Under the pieces are notes generated by a model that did not search any database, was not told the origin of the DNA, and saw nothing but the letters and a program-made list of their open reading frames with translations. A DNA stretch of 64,000 nucleotides from Echinicola pacifica DSM 19836. Lineage in GTDB: Bacteria; Bacteroidota; Bacteroidia; Cytophagales; Cyclobacteriaceae. This document shows, one piece after another, positions 54,873-63,396 of the stretch (position 1 is its first letter; every line of letters starts with the position of its first letter). The stretch lies in the NCBI RefSeq assembly GCF_000373245.1, contig NZ_KB890738.1, forward strand, positions 124,001 through 188,000. Direction: 5' to 3'. The position numbers and the translations under genes were made by a program.

Positions 54873-55898
54873 TTAAAATTTGATAGAGACCTCTTTATTC
54901 TTAATAGTATAAGTGAAATCCTCAATACTTGACATAGTCGTCAATACCGTTGACAACATCTGATTTTCAAAGGAGCCAGTAAAATTCCATGATGAAGAAG
55001 GAAGTCCTTTTTCATTTATAGAGACCCCATACCAGCGCTCCAGCTTATCTTTCACCTCTTTATAAGAGGCATTTTCGAATATCAATTTCCCCTTTCTCCA
55101 TGCTAACACTTTTTCATCGTCAAATGAGGCGACCTCCATCTTCCCCGAACCAGTCACCAAGCGGTACTCCTGTCCAGGAGCCAAGGTCTCATTTTGCGTA
55201 GTCGCACGATTAGTAATCCCCACCTTACCAGTGAATAAGGATATTCTTAAGGGACTATCTTCCCAATTGGCAATATTAAATGAGGTACCCAAGGCCATGG
55301 TATTTACCTCACCAGTGTTTACTATGAATGGCTTTTCCTTATTTTCAGCCACTTCAAAAAATCCTTCTCCATGAAGTTTTACAAAACGAATAGTCGAATC
55401 AAAAGAAGTAGGGTAAGTCAAAGAACTGCCTGAATTCAGCCAAACGATGGTGCCATCTGGCAACCTGAAATTAAGCTTCTCTCCATTATTAGTGCTCTTG
55501 GAAGTCCAGGTTTGATATACTGGAGCGGGAACATTATCGACAGTATAGAATTGAAAAATGTAGGTGAAACACAAAATCCCAAGCAGGATAGCAGCCATAG
55601 TAAACCATCTGGATCTGAAATTTGGGTTTTTATCCTTGCTTTCATTAGGCGTGGAGATCTGCTCCTGCCCATCCCCTTCCTCAAGGAGCCGATTTAGCAA
55701 ATCCATCTTTGTGGACTTATCAGCTTTATAAGGAATAAAATCTACCCTTTTAAGTATCTCACGGGCCATAAGCATATCCTCTCTTCTATCAGGATTTAGC
55801 TTCATCCATAATGTCCAATACCTATCCAAAATAGGAGAAGGATCATGGACCCATTTTATAAAATCCGGGTTACTTAAAAGGTCTTCAAACTTAGACAT
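54873..55898 (-). CDS. fecR: FecR-family anti-sigma factor
   Basis: Inner-membrane regulator of 341 residues: cytoplasmic sigma-binding part (about 1-95, FIKWVHDPSPILDRYW), one membrane helix (about 98-116), periplasmic FecR domain (KLNFRLPDGTIVWLNSGSSLTYP) and a C-terminal DUF4974 domain that contacts the STN domain of the receptor. Placed downstream of the ECF sigma gene and upstream of the STN-bearing susC, it completes a sigma/anti-sigma/receptor chain. The gap to the sigma gene is unusually long (417 bases). Confidence 0.95.
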   Translation of the reverse strand: MSKFEDLLSNPDFIKWVHDPSPILDRYWTLWMKLNPDRREDMLMAREILKRVDFIPYKADKSTKMDLLNRLLEEGDGQEQISTPNESKDKNPNFRSRWFTMAAILLGILCFTYIFQFYTVDNVPAPVYQTWTSKSTNNGEKLNFRLPDGTIVWLNSGSSLTYPTSFDSTIRFVKLHGEGFFEVAENKEKPFIVNTGEVNTMALGTSFNIANWEDSPLRISLFTGKVGITNRATTQNETLAPGQEYRLVTGSGKMEVASFDDEKVLAWRKGKLIFENASYKEVKDKLERWYGVSINEKGLPSSSWNFTGSFENQMLSTVLTTMSSIEDFTYTIKNKEVSIKF

Positions 55899-56315
55899 TA
55901 GCTAGCTTTATAGTTCTTGTAGAAGACAAAGAACAAGACCCCTCAAACAACGTCTAAATTTTTAATATTTTTTTTCAAATAGCCTATTGACAGATGATTT
56001 GGGATATTATTAAAAAATTCAGCCCTATTTATTGCCCTTTTAATCTCTCATAATAATACCAAGCACTGAATAAATCTTACCGCTCCAATGTGTGAGCAAC
56101 TAAGCGTTGTAAAGGAATACCCTTAGTCAATAAACCGGACAAAAATGAAATCCTCGGAGGAGATAAAAGCAAATGAAAAAAATATAGTTGAGGCTGCATG
56201 GATCCTAAACAGCCCTAAAAAATGAAAATTATCCAACTAGGCTAGCACAATTCGCTGGGCTATTCAAAGCAATGCTATACTTTGATGGAGATAGCAGACC
56301 TGAGCCTCATTAACC
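55899..56315. other. 417-base gap between the sigma and fecR genes
   Basis: AT-rich sequence without open frames or convincing hairpin. FecI- and FecR-type genes usually lie much closer; the gap may hold a separate fecR promoter, but no TTG-n19-TAnnTTTG match was seen. Confidence 0.4.
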
Positions 56316-56960
56316 TTAGTGGAAGGCCGAAGCAATTCCTATGATAGTAATACAGGTCATTATTTCTCTTAGGCTTTTTAAGGCTTTGTAAGCAAGGTCT
56401 CTTGCGGATTTTGGGCAAGATAAGCCCATTAACTCCTGAATTTCCACATAGCTCATTCCTTCATAAAACAGGTAAAAAATAACCTCCTTTTGCCGAGGGC
56501 TCAGTGAGTTCAATCCAAGGAGTAGCTTTTGAGCTTGTTCATTATTAAGTTGTTGATTGATCATCAATTCCTCCTGAGAAATCCCAATCTCAATAAATTG
56601 GTTAGAATCAAGGCCAGATTTTCGATTTCCCCAATTTTTCTGCTCGCGAATCAACCTCCTCTTCAAGCATCTAAATAGGTAAAACTTAATAGAATCTGTG
56701 GGACCTACTTTCGAAGCATTTTTTCTCAAATCAAAAAACACATCATGGATGGCATCTTTGGTTAAGTCATCTTTACCACATACACACATCCCAAAATTAT
56801 ATAAAGAATCAAAATGATCTTCATATATCCTGACAAAGGCGGCCTTGGAACCAGACTTAAATAAATCCCATAAATCCTTTTCAGAAGAATTATGAGAATT
56901 TGAAATTTTGGGCTCAATCAAAGTTTCAGTCGTAAATAAAGACTCTTCACTAACTTTCAT
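56316..56960 (-). CDS. ECF sigma factor (FecI-like)
   Basis: 214 residues: region 2 at about 28-110 (LFKSGSKAAFVRIYEDHFDSL; DAIHDVFFDLRKN) and region 4 at about 148-205 (LSPRQKEVIFYLFYEGMSYVEI). Its N-terminus is about 25 residues longer than the other ECF sigma in the window. By context it is controlled by the FecR encoded downstream and should drive the susCD genes when ligand binds SusC. Confidence 0.93.
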   Translation of the reverse strand: MKVSEESLFTTETLIEPKISNSHNSSEKDLWDLFKSGSKAAFVRIYEDHFDSLYNFGMCVCGKDDLTKDAIHDVFFDLRKNASKVGPTDSIKFYLFRCLKRRLIREQKNWGNRKSGLDSNQFIEIGISQEELMINQQLNNEQAQKLLLGLNSLSPRQKEVIFYLFYEGMSYVEIQELMGLSCPKSARDLAYKALKSLREIMTCITIIGIASAFH

Positions 56961-57276
56961 TGTATTTCAATTAATTGACGATACAAAAACGAAATTTTTC
57001 AATCAATATCAAAATACTTATGCATCATTACGAAAAAATTTACAATTTCTTTAAACTGGACCATTTGTTATAAAAGAATTTTAAAAGGATCGCCTGTTTT
57101 AATAATGTATTCATAATACACTTTAATGGAGGAAACCGAAAATTAGCGGAGCTAAATCAAACCGGTGAGTCAAAGTGATAAAAACATCTTTCTGAATTTC
57201 AGAAAATAGCAGTTTAGGTACTTCTTTTTTTAATAGTTATGCCCTCCTCCGCCTCCAAGATCAGAGATTGGGGCAT
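56961..57276. other. Intergenic stretch with one palindrome
   Basis: About 316 bases between the sigma gene and the next terminator. The only distinct feature is TTTCTGAA-T-TTCAGAAA at 57189-57205, a perfect 8-bp palindrome that could be an operator. Confidence 0.4.
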
Positions 57277-57306
57277 AAAAAAAGCAGGCCGAAACCTGCT
57301 TTTTTT
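57277..57306. terminator. Terminator downstream of the DUF4168-like gene
   Basis: AAAAAAAGCAGG pairs with CCTGCTTTTTTT around a six-base loop; active on the minus strand 58 bases after the gene's stop, and usable on the plus strand as well. Confidence 0.88.
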
Positions 57307-57364
57307 ATTCAACTATGATTTCCTGGAAAGAAACCTTAGTCGATTGCATTGCTCACTAAACACA

Positions 57365-57853
57365 TTATTGTTGTTCTACTTTTTTGCTGATGAGTGTGTC
57401 CACTTTCGCTTTTACCTCCTGATCCTGACTATAGGCCATGGACATCTGTTGAAATTTCTCCATAGGAAGCTCTTTTTCCTTAATTACTTCCTGCGCCTGG
57501 GTTTGCATTCCCCGTTGAATATTCATGACTTTTTGCCCCGCCTTATTAAACTTGGCGATCTCTTCTGTGTCCTCAGTCGCATCAGTGATGGTCCCTCCAC
57601 GCTGGGCTTGGGCTAATTCCTGAAAACGCTCCACTTCAAGTCCCTCCTCTTTTATCGCATTCATCATTTGGCCTTGAACCTCCTCCTGCATGGGAATCAA
57701 AGCCGCATTGATCTCTACAAATTTTTCGTATTCAAGGTCCGTAAAATCCGTTGTGCCGACTTCCTGGGCCTGTACATTAGTACTGAATATCAAGCCAAAA
57801 CAGGCCATAACAACAGACAATGATAGAAATTTGATCTCTTTTTTAAAATTCAT
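57365..57853 (-). CDS. DUF4168-like secreted helical protein
   Basis: 162 residues: signal peptide (about 1-29, ending NVQAQE) and a helical, Gln/Glu/Met-rich mature part with FVEINAALIPMQEEVQ and a repeat-like second half (IKEEGLEVERFQELAQAQ / IKEKELPMEKFQQMSMAY). This duplication and the wording fit the DUF4168 family of periplasmic proteins. Function unknown. Confidence 0.78.
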   Translation of the reverse strand: MNFKKEIKFLSLSVVMACFGLIFSTNVQAQEVGTTDFTDLEYEKFVEINAALIPMQEEVQGQMMNAIKEEGLEVERFQELAQAQRGGTITDATEDTEEIAKFNKAGQKVMNIQRGMQTQAQEVIKEKELPMEKFQQMSMAYSQDQEVKAKVDTLISKKVEQQ

Positions 57854-58173
57854 AATAGGTTGGTTTAGTTTTTTATCCTAATTAATACTTCATTACCTCT
57901 ATAACGAACTGTGACAAGAAATATTATGCTAAAAAAGTAGGAATAATTATATTTTATAGACATCCCTGAAACTCAGGCCAAAACAGAATCTGATTATTGC
58001 TATTTATTCTCAAAAAAATAAATGTAAGCGTTAATATCAATAGGTGGATAGCGAGGCAAAATAGGATCGTACCCTTTAGGGAAGGCCATTAGAAAAATTC
58101 ATTGGCTGCGGACTGAAAGATACTGTCACAAATGAAAGGTTCATTTAGAAAGGCCGCATCCGTATTCTTTAAG
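57854..58173. other. 320-base spacer between the DUF4168-like gene and trxA
   Basis: AT-rich, no gene. It holds TGTAAGCGTTAATA (58023-58036), a LacI/cre-like imperfect palindrome sharing GTAAGCGTT with the site upstream of sprE. Confidence 0.35.
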
Positions 58174-58479
58174 CTACAGGAAGCCTTTCAGGTATTTCTC
58201 CAAATCTCTTTTGGTCATCAGGCCACCTTTTCTCCATAATATCTTTCCTCGCTTGAATAGGATAAAATGCGGGATGGATCGAACGCCAAAATGTAGGGAA
58301 GCCTGCTGGTTCTTATCAATATTAATCTTAATGACTTTGATCTTACCCTCCAGCTCATCTGCTATCTGCTGGACTAAAGGGGACATGGTCTGACATGGGC
58401 CACACCAATCAGCATAAAAATCCACCAACACAGGGACATCAGAAGTCCTAATTACATCTTTAAATTTCTTCTTCGCCAT
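58174..58479 (-). CDS. trxA: Thioredoxin
   Basis: A cytoplasmic thioredoxin of 101 residues with active-site WCGPC (Cys26, Cys29), the buried Asp in VLVDFYADWCGPC and the cis-proline in RSIPHFILF. No signal peptide, so it serves general disulfide reduction. Single gene. Confidence 0.96.
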   Translation of the reverse strand: MAKKKFKDVIRTSDVPVLVDFYADWCGPCQTMSPLVQQIADELEGKIKVIKINIDKNQQASLHFGVRSIPHFILFKRGKILWRKGGLMTKRDLEKYLKGFL

Positions 58480-58733
58480 TTATCTATCCTCATTTAATTC
58501 CTCAAAAATAAGCCAATACACCCTAAGTGTACTCCCCAAAACAGCGCAACTATTGGTCCAGTTCCCAATCTATTCCCTATCCAATCATTAGAGTAAGCTG
58601 ATCATGTGGTATGCTAAATAGGTCCTGCACACTTAGAAAAACCTATAAGTCTCCTAGCAGCTATTCTCCTGCAACTCCCTTAGGCAGCTCTGCACTTGCA
58701 CAGAGAATCGAAAATAGAAGAGGCTAAAACCAA
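58480..58733. other. Spacer upstream of trxA without recognisable element
   Basis: About 250 bases between trxA and the terminator of the ompH-bamA unit; no open frame and no clear promoter element. Confidence 0.4.
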
Positions 58734-58757
58734 AAAAGCCCGGCGAGCCGGGCTTTT
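58734..58757. terminator. Terminator of the uppS-bamA-ompH unit
   Basis: AAAAGCCCGG pairs with CCGGGCTTTT around CGAG, a GC-rich stem flanked by A and T runs, 21 bases after the last ompH gene. Confidence 0.92.
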
Positions 58758-58777
58758 AGATTAAGATAGTAAGTTTC

Positions 58778-59332
58778 TTAGTTTCCTTCTTCCGGAAGCG
58801 CCTCAGGAATTTCGATTCCTAGTTTGGCAGCCACTAGTTCGGTAAACTTATCTGCTTCTTTAGTGTAGAGCAAGATCGGAGCTTGACCAGCACTTTCAGA
58901 GAAGATGTGAGTATAGTTATTTTCCGCCGCTACAGCATTGATGGCATTAAATACCTTATTCTGTACAGGCTCCAATAACTCACCTAATTTTCTTTGGTAA
59001 GAAGACTGAGCATCTTGCTGATATTTTTGAACTTCTTGTTGTAGTTTTTGTAGCTCTTGCTCTTTAGTAGCTCGAGCTTCCTCAGTCATGGTCTGAGATG
59101 CTTGTTGATAAGCGGCTACTTCTCTTTGGAAGCTTTGGCTTTTAGTTTGAATATTGGTATCTAATTGCTTTCCATAATCCTGCATGTCAGCATCGATTTG
59201 CTGCATTTCAGGCATCAAGCTTATCAGTGCCTCCACATTAGTATAACCAATCTTTACATCCTGCTGTGCATTAGCAACAAAACCAAGGCAAAATACAGCC
59301 ATAGCTGTAAGGATAATTTTCACTTTCTTCAT
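58778..59332 (-). CDS. OmpH/Skp-family periplasmic chaperone (second copy)
   Basis: 184 residues: signal peptide (1-22, ending ANAQQ), a short start strand KIGYTNVEALISLMPEMQQID, two long coiled-coil arms rich in Gln/Glu/Lys (about 45-125) and a C-terminal return strand. Skp trimers hold outer-membrane proteins unfolded on the way to BAM. Lies 16 bases after the other copy; the two differ strongly in the arms. Confidence 0.93.
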   Translation of the reverse strand: MKKVKIILTAMAVFCLGFVANAQQDVKIGYTNVEALISLMPEMQQIDADMQDYGKQLDTNIQTKSQSFQREVAAYQQASQTMTEEARATKEQELQKLQQEVQKYQQDAQSSYQRKLGELLEPVQNKVFNAINAVAAENNYTHIFSESAGQAPILLYTKEADKFTELVAAKLGIEIPEALPEEGN

Positions 59333-59348
59333 TTGTTGTTTAATTAAG

Positions 59349-59870
59349 TTATTTGTTTTCTTCTATTCCTAATTCGTCAATTACGAAATCCGAATAATCA
59401 TGAATCGGATTTGTATAAATCATCGATAAGTCTGCTGCTTTATCGAACATAATGCCAATACCATTCCGTTTGGCCACCTTATCAATAGCGTCAAAGATTT
59501 TTGACTGTAAAGGTGTCATCAACTCATCTTGTTTTTGGAAATACTGCCCATTTACACCGAAAGTTCTGGTATTAAATGCTCGGGCGGCTTTTTCCTGATC
59601 TCGGATCGCTTGGATACGATCCTTATACATGTCCTCAGTCAGCAGTACTTCTTCTGCTTTCAGGGCCTTGTACATCTCTGAGATTTCCTGTTCCAAATTT
59701 TGTGCCTCTTTTTTCCAGACATCCGCCTGTTTCTGAAGTTCTTCCTGGACCACTTTATAATCCGGATGCTTGTTTAAAATGTATTCAGAGTCCACAAAGC
59801 CTATTTTCTGAGCTTGCGCAGCAGAAATAAAGACCATAAACAGTAATACTATTTTAAGACTTTTTAACAT
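59349..59870 (-). CDS. OmpH/Skp-family periplasmic chaperone (first copy)
   Basis: 173 residues with signal peptide (1-20, ending AQAQ), IGFVDSEYILNKHPDYKVVQ and the two-arm coiled coil. The start is three bases from the bamA stop, so translation is coupled to bamA. Tandem ompH genes after bamA are common in Bacteroidota. Confidence 0.94.
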   Translation of the reverse strand: MLKSLKIVLLFMVFISAAQAQKIGFVDSEYILNKHPDYKVVQEELQKQADVWKKEAQNLEQEISEMYKALKAEEVLLTEDMYKDRIQAIRDQEKAARAFNTRTFGVNGQYFQKQDELMTPLQSKIFDAIDKVAKRNGIGIMFDKAADLSMIYTNPIHDYSDFVIDELGIEENK

Positions 59871-59873
59871 CCT

Positions 59874-62570
59874 CTATCTAAACTGTTGACCAATTGTAAA
59901 GTGGAACATCCCTCCACTAGGTTGAAACTCACCTGGCGCTGGATCAAATCCATAACCCCAGTCAATTCCGAGCAAGCCAAAAGCAGGCATAAATATCCTT
60001 GCTCCAAACCCAGCTGACTTCTTAAGGTCATAGGGGTTAAATTCGCTATAGCTGCCCCAGTTATTTCCTGCTTCAGCAAATCCTAACAGAAATATGGTTG
60101 CTGATGGATTTGGAGAAACCAAATACCTCAGCTCCATCACGTATTTATTATAAACAATCCCACCATAAGTGGTTTCAAGTCCTGCATCTCGTTTGATCCG
60201 TCCAGGTGTGATCACTTGGTTTTCGTACCCTCTAAGCCCGATGATCTCTTGACCCAAAGAGAAGTTATTAAAGGTCATCCCATCACCACCCATTACGAAT
60301 CTCTCCAATGGAATCACTCCAATCTTTTTACCATAGGATCCGAGGAAGCCCATATGGGTTCTGGCACTCACGACCATCTTGCTAGATCCAAATATAGGAG
60401 TATAGAATTTGGCATCAAACATCCACTTATGATATTCTAACCATGCATATTTCTCCTGGTCAGGAGAATCTGAATCTAAAGACTTGTTCAGTGAGGCATA
60501 CGGTGGAGTGAAGTTTACACCCAGCGATATCTCTGAACCCATCCTTGGATAGATTGGACTATCCACATTGGACCTGGACACCGTGGTATTGAAGGTAAAA
60601 CTCTTGGACTTCCCTGTTGGGTAGCTAAGACCAAAGTAATTACCATAATTATTAAATTCATAAAGCTGAAGCTGAAGGGAATTACTTATGCTGAAGTAAT
60701 CATCCGGCCAGGTGACTCTTTTGGCAAGACCAACGGTCACCCCGGTAATCTTAAAGAATCCCGTCTCATCCCCGAAATTAGTCTGACTATAGGTATTAAT
60801 CTGTCGCTGTACGGAGTGGTTAAAGCTCACGCTTAGGGCATTTGGTTTCTTGCCACCAAACCAAGGCTCGGTGAAGGAAAGGCTATAATTCTGGAAGGAT
60901 CGTCCATTGGCCTGTACTCTAAGGCTTACTTTCTGACCATCCCCAACAGGTAATGGCCTCCATTTGGAGAAATCACCGATATTCTTGATGGAGAAGTTAT
61001 TGAACACCAATCCGACGGTACCCACAAAACCATAGAAGCCACCCCAACCCCCAGACAATTCTATCTGATCATTTGGTCGCTCTTCCAATTGGAATACAAT
61101 GTCCACCGTAGCATCCTCAAAATTAGGTCTAAGGTCTGGGTTGATAGTTTCCGGATCGAAGTACCCCACTTGTGATAGTTCTCGGATCGTTCGTACCAGA
61201 AGAGATCGATTAAATTTCTGCCCAGGCAAGATTCGGATTTCCCGCATGACCACGTGATCTGAGGTACGCTCATTTCCTTCGATGGATACGCTATTTACGG
61301 TCACTTGTGGTCCTTCGAAGATCCTCATCTCGATATCGATCGAATCCTCCGCTACGTTAACCTCATAGGCTGTAACCTGAAAAAACAGGTAGCCATCATC
61401 CTGATATAGCGAGCTGATATCATCTCCTTTGGTAGGATCATAGTTCAGTCGCTTATCTTGAAGTTCCTTATTATATATATCTCCTTTTTGGAGCCCCAAT
61501 CGAGTCAGGAGCTCCTGATCATCATGGATATAGTTTCCGGTGAACGTGATATTTCTATAGTAATATTGTCTTCCTTCTTCCATTTGAAGGTCGATATTCA
61601 CATTTCTTTCATCAAAAGTATATACCGAATCACTCAGGATGGTCGCATCACGATAGCCTTTGGTTTGGTAGTAGTTGATGATATTATCTTTATCGTTTCG
61701 ATATTCTGTTTCATTAAACTTCGAGGAATTAAAAAAGTTAAGCTTGAAGTTTTTATTCATATACATTTTGACCTCTTCATCAGATACGGGATGAGTTTCG
61801 GTCAATGAGCTGGCGATATTTTCGGCGTCAGCATTTTTCACTCTTTCGAAGACATCTTTAAACACCCAAACACGAGCGTGTTCGTTGGTTTTCTTCATCT
61901 TCTTTTTGATTTTGCCATCGGCAATATTTTCGTTTCCTACGATGTCAATTTCATTAATCTTGACTTTGGATTTTTTATCGACTTCAAAGAGTAGCTTGAC
62001 GCTATTGGGGAAGGTTTCGTCTCTTTGCTGGATGATTTTCACCTCGGTATTGAGATAGCCTTTTTCGACGAAGTATCGGACGATGCTTCTTTGAGAGCTA
62101 TTGAGGACATCCTCGCGGACCACTCTACCACGGATTTGGATTTTGTCACGCAGCTCGCCTTCCTGGGTGGAGGTCACGCCGGTAAATTCGACGATGCTGA
62201 ACCTAGGTCTTTCGGTAAGATCGAGGAGCAAGAAGATCTCTTCACCTTCGATTTTGGTCACTAGTATTTTGACATCACCGATGATGCCCTGAGCCCAGAG
62301 TTTCTTCAGGGCATTGGATATGGCATCACCAGGGACGGTGATATCATCTCCTACTTTCAGACCAGAAAGGGAGATGATCGCAGTTTCATCAAGAGTAGAT
62401 AGCCCTACAGCTTTAATTTCAGCGATTTTATATTTTTTTGGTTTGGAATAATCCAGCTCTAAAATATCCACTGGTTTTTGCGTTGCATATTGGCTTTGCC
62501 CTAAACGAATCTGAGCATTTGCCATGCCGGCAAAAAGGATCAAGCATATAATAAGTATACTACTTCTCAT
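59874..62570 (-). CDS. bamA: Outer-membrane protein assembly factor BamA
   Basis: 898 residues: signal peptide (1-19, ending ANAQ), five POTRA domains (about 45-480; for example EFTGVTSTQEGELRDKIQIR and ISIEGNERTSDHVVMREIRI) and the C-terminal 16-strand barrel with the loop-6 motif LRGY (EIIGLRGYENQVI) and final aromatic QQFR end. Folds and inserts outer-membrane barrels. Longer than E. coli BamA (810) as usual in this phylum. Six bases after uppS. Confidence 0.97.
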   Translation of the reverse strand: MRSSILIICLILFAGMANAQIRLGQSQYATQKPVDILELDYSKPKKYKIAEIKAVGLSTLDETAIISLSGLKVGDDITVPGDAISNALKKLWAQGIIGDVKILVTKIEGEEIFLLLDLTERPRFSIVEFTGVTSTQEGELRDKIQIRGRVVREDVLNSSQRSIVRYFVEKGYLNTEVKIIQQRDETFPNSVKLLFEVDKKSKVKINEIDIVGNENIADGKIKKKMKKTNEHARVWVFKDVFERVKNADAENIASSLTETHPVSDEEVKMYMNKNFKLNFFNSSKFNETEYRNDKDNIINYYQTKGYRDATILSDSVYTFDERNVNIDLQMEEGRQYYYRNITFTGNYIHDDQELLTRLGLQKGDIYNKELQDKRLNYDPTKGDDISSLYQDDGYLFFQVTAYEVNVAEDSIDIEMRIFEGPQVTVNSVSIEGNERTSDHVVMREIRILPGQKFNRSLLVRTIRELSQVGYFDPETINPDLRPNFEDATVDIVFQLEERPNDQIELSGGWGGFYGFVGTVGLVFNNFSIKNIGDFSKWRPLPVGDGQKVSLRVQANGRSFQNYSLSFTEPWFGGKKPNALSVSFNHSVQRQINTYSQTNFGDETGFFKITGVTVGLAKRVTWPDDYFSISNSLQLQLYEFNNYGNYFGLSYPTGKSKSFTFNTTVSRSNVDSPIYPRMGSEISLGVNFTPPYASLNKSLDSDSPDQEKYAWLEYHKWMFDAKFYTPIFGSSKMVVSARTHMGFLGSYGKKIGVIPLERFVMGGDGMTFNNFSLGQEIIGLRGYENQVITPGRIKRDAGLETTYGGIVYNKYVMELRYLVSPNPSATIFLLGFAEAGNNWGSYSEFNPYDLKKSAGFGARIFMPAFGLLGIDWGYGFDPAPGEFQPSGGMFHFTIGQQFR

Positions 62571-62576
62571 TAATTT

Positions 62577-63314
62577 CTAAGATTTAATCTGGGCCCCAGT
62601 CTTTCCAAATCGTCTTTCCCGTTGCTGGTAATCGACGACTGCTTCGATCAGGTGCTCTTTTCTAAAATCTGGCCACAACACGTCTGTAAAATACAGCTCG
62701 GTATATGCCAGTTGCCAAAGTAGAAAATTACTTATTCTCAACTCGCCGCTGGTTCTGATCAGTAATTCCGGATCAGGAAAATCAGCGGTTAATAGTTGAG
62801 AAGATACGTAATTCTCGGTAATATCCTCTACACCAATTTGCTTGTCAGCTACTTGTTTGGCAATGTCTTTAATGGTATTGGTGATTTCCCAGCGCCCGCT
62901 ATAACTAAGCGCGAGGATTAAGGTAAGACCAGTATTGGAGGAGGTTTGATGAATAGCATCTTCCAACTTGGCTTTGCCCCTGCGGGGCAACATCGATATA
63001 TCTCCCACCAAGGTAAGCCGTACATTATCTTTCATAAGATTTGGTACTTGGTCGGTCAGGGTTTTTACCAATAATTCCATAATGGCATTCACCTCTAGCT
63101 TAGGCCTATTCCAGTTTTCGGTAGAAAATGTATATAAGGTCAGGTACTTTACGCCTAGTTCATTGGCGCCTTCTATGGTTTCCCGCACAGCGGCAATAGC
63201 ATTACGGTGGCCAAATATCCGCTTTGCTCCTTGTTCCTGAGCCCAACGTCCATTACCATCCATAATTACTGCTACGTGTTCTGGGATTCTATCCTTATCA
63301 ATCGATACCTTCAT
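62577..63314 (-). CDS. uppS: Isoprenyl transferase (undecaprenyl diphosphate synthase)
   Basis: 245 residues; cis-prenyltransferase that makes the C55 lipid carrier for peptidoglycan and surface glycans. Catalytic Asp at about 19 in AVIMDGNGRWAQEQG, the YTFSTENWNRP loop and the C-terminal RTSGELRISNFLLWQ and ELYFTDVLWPDF motifs are complete. First in the uppS-bamA-ompH-ompH run seen across Bacteroidota. Confidence 0.98.
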   Translation of the reverse strand: MKVSIDKDRIPEHVAVIMDGNGRWAQEQGAKRIFGHRNAIAAVRETIEGANELGVKYLTLYTFSTENWNRPKLEVNAIMELLVKTLTDQVPNLMKDNVRLTLVGDISMLPRRGKAKLEDAIHQTSSNTGLTLILALSYSGRWEITNTIKDIAKQVADKQIGVEDITENYVSSQLLTADFPDPELLIRTSGELRISNFLLWQLAYTELYFTDVLWPDFRKEHLIEAVVDYQQRERRFGKTGAQIKS

Positions 63315-63396
63315 TCCAATTTTTATCCTTGGCTGTTTTTTTGGAGGTACAAAAATGCCATTTCTTTTTTAATATTCTATCCCTGAGCCCAATTAA

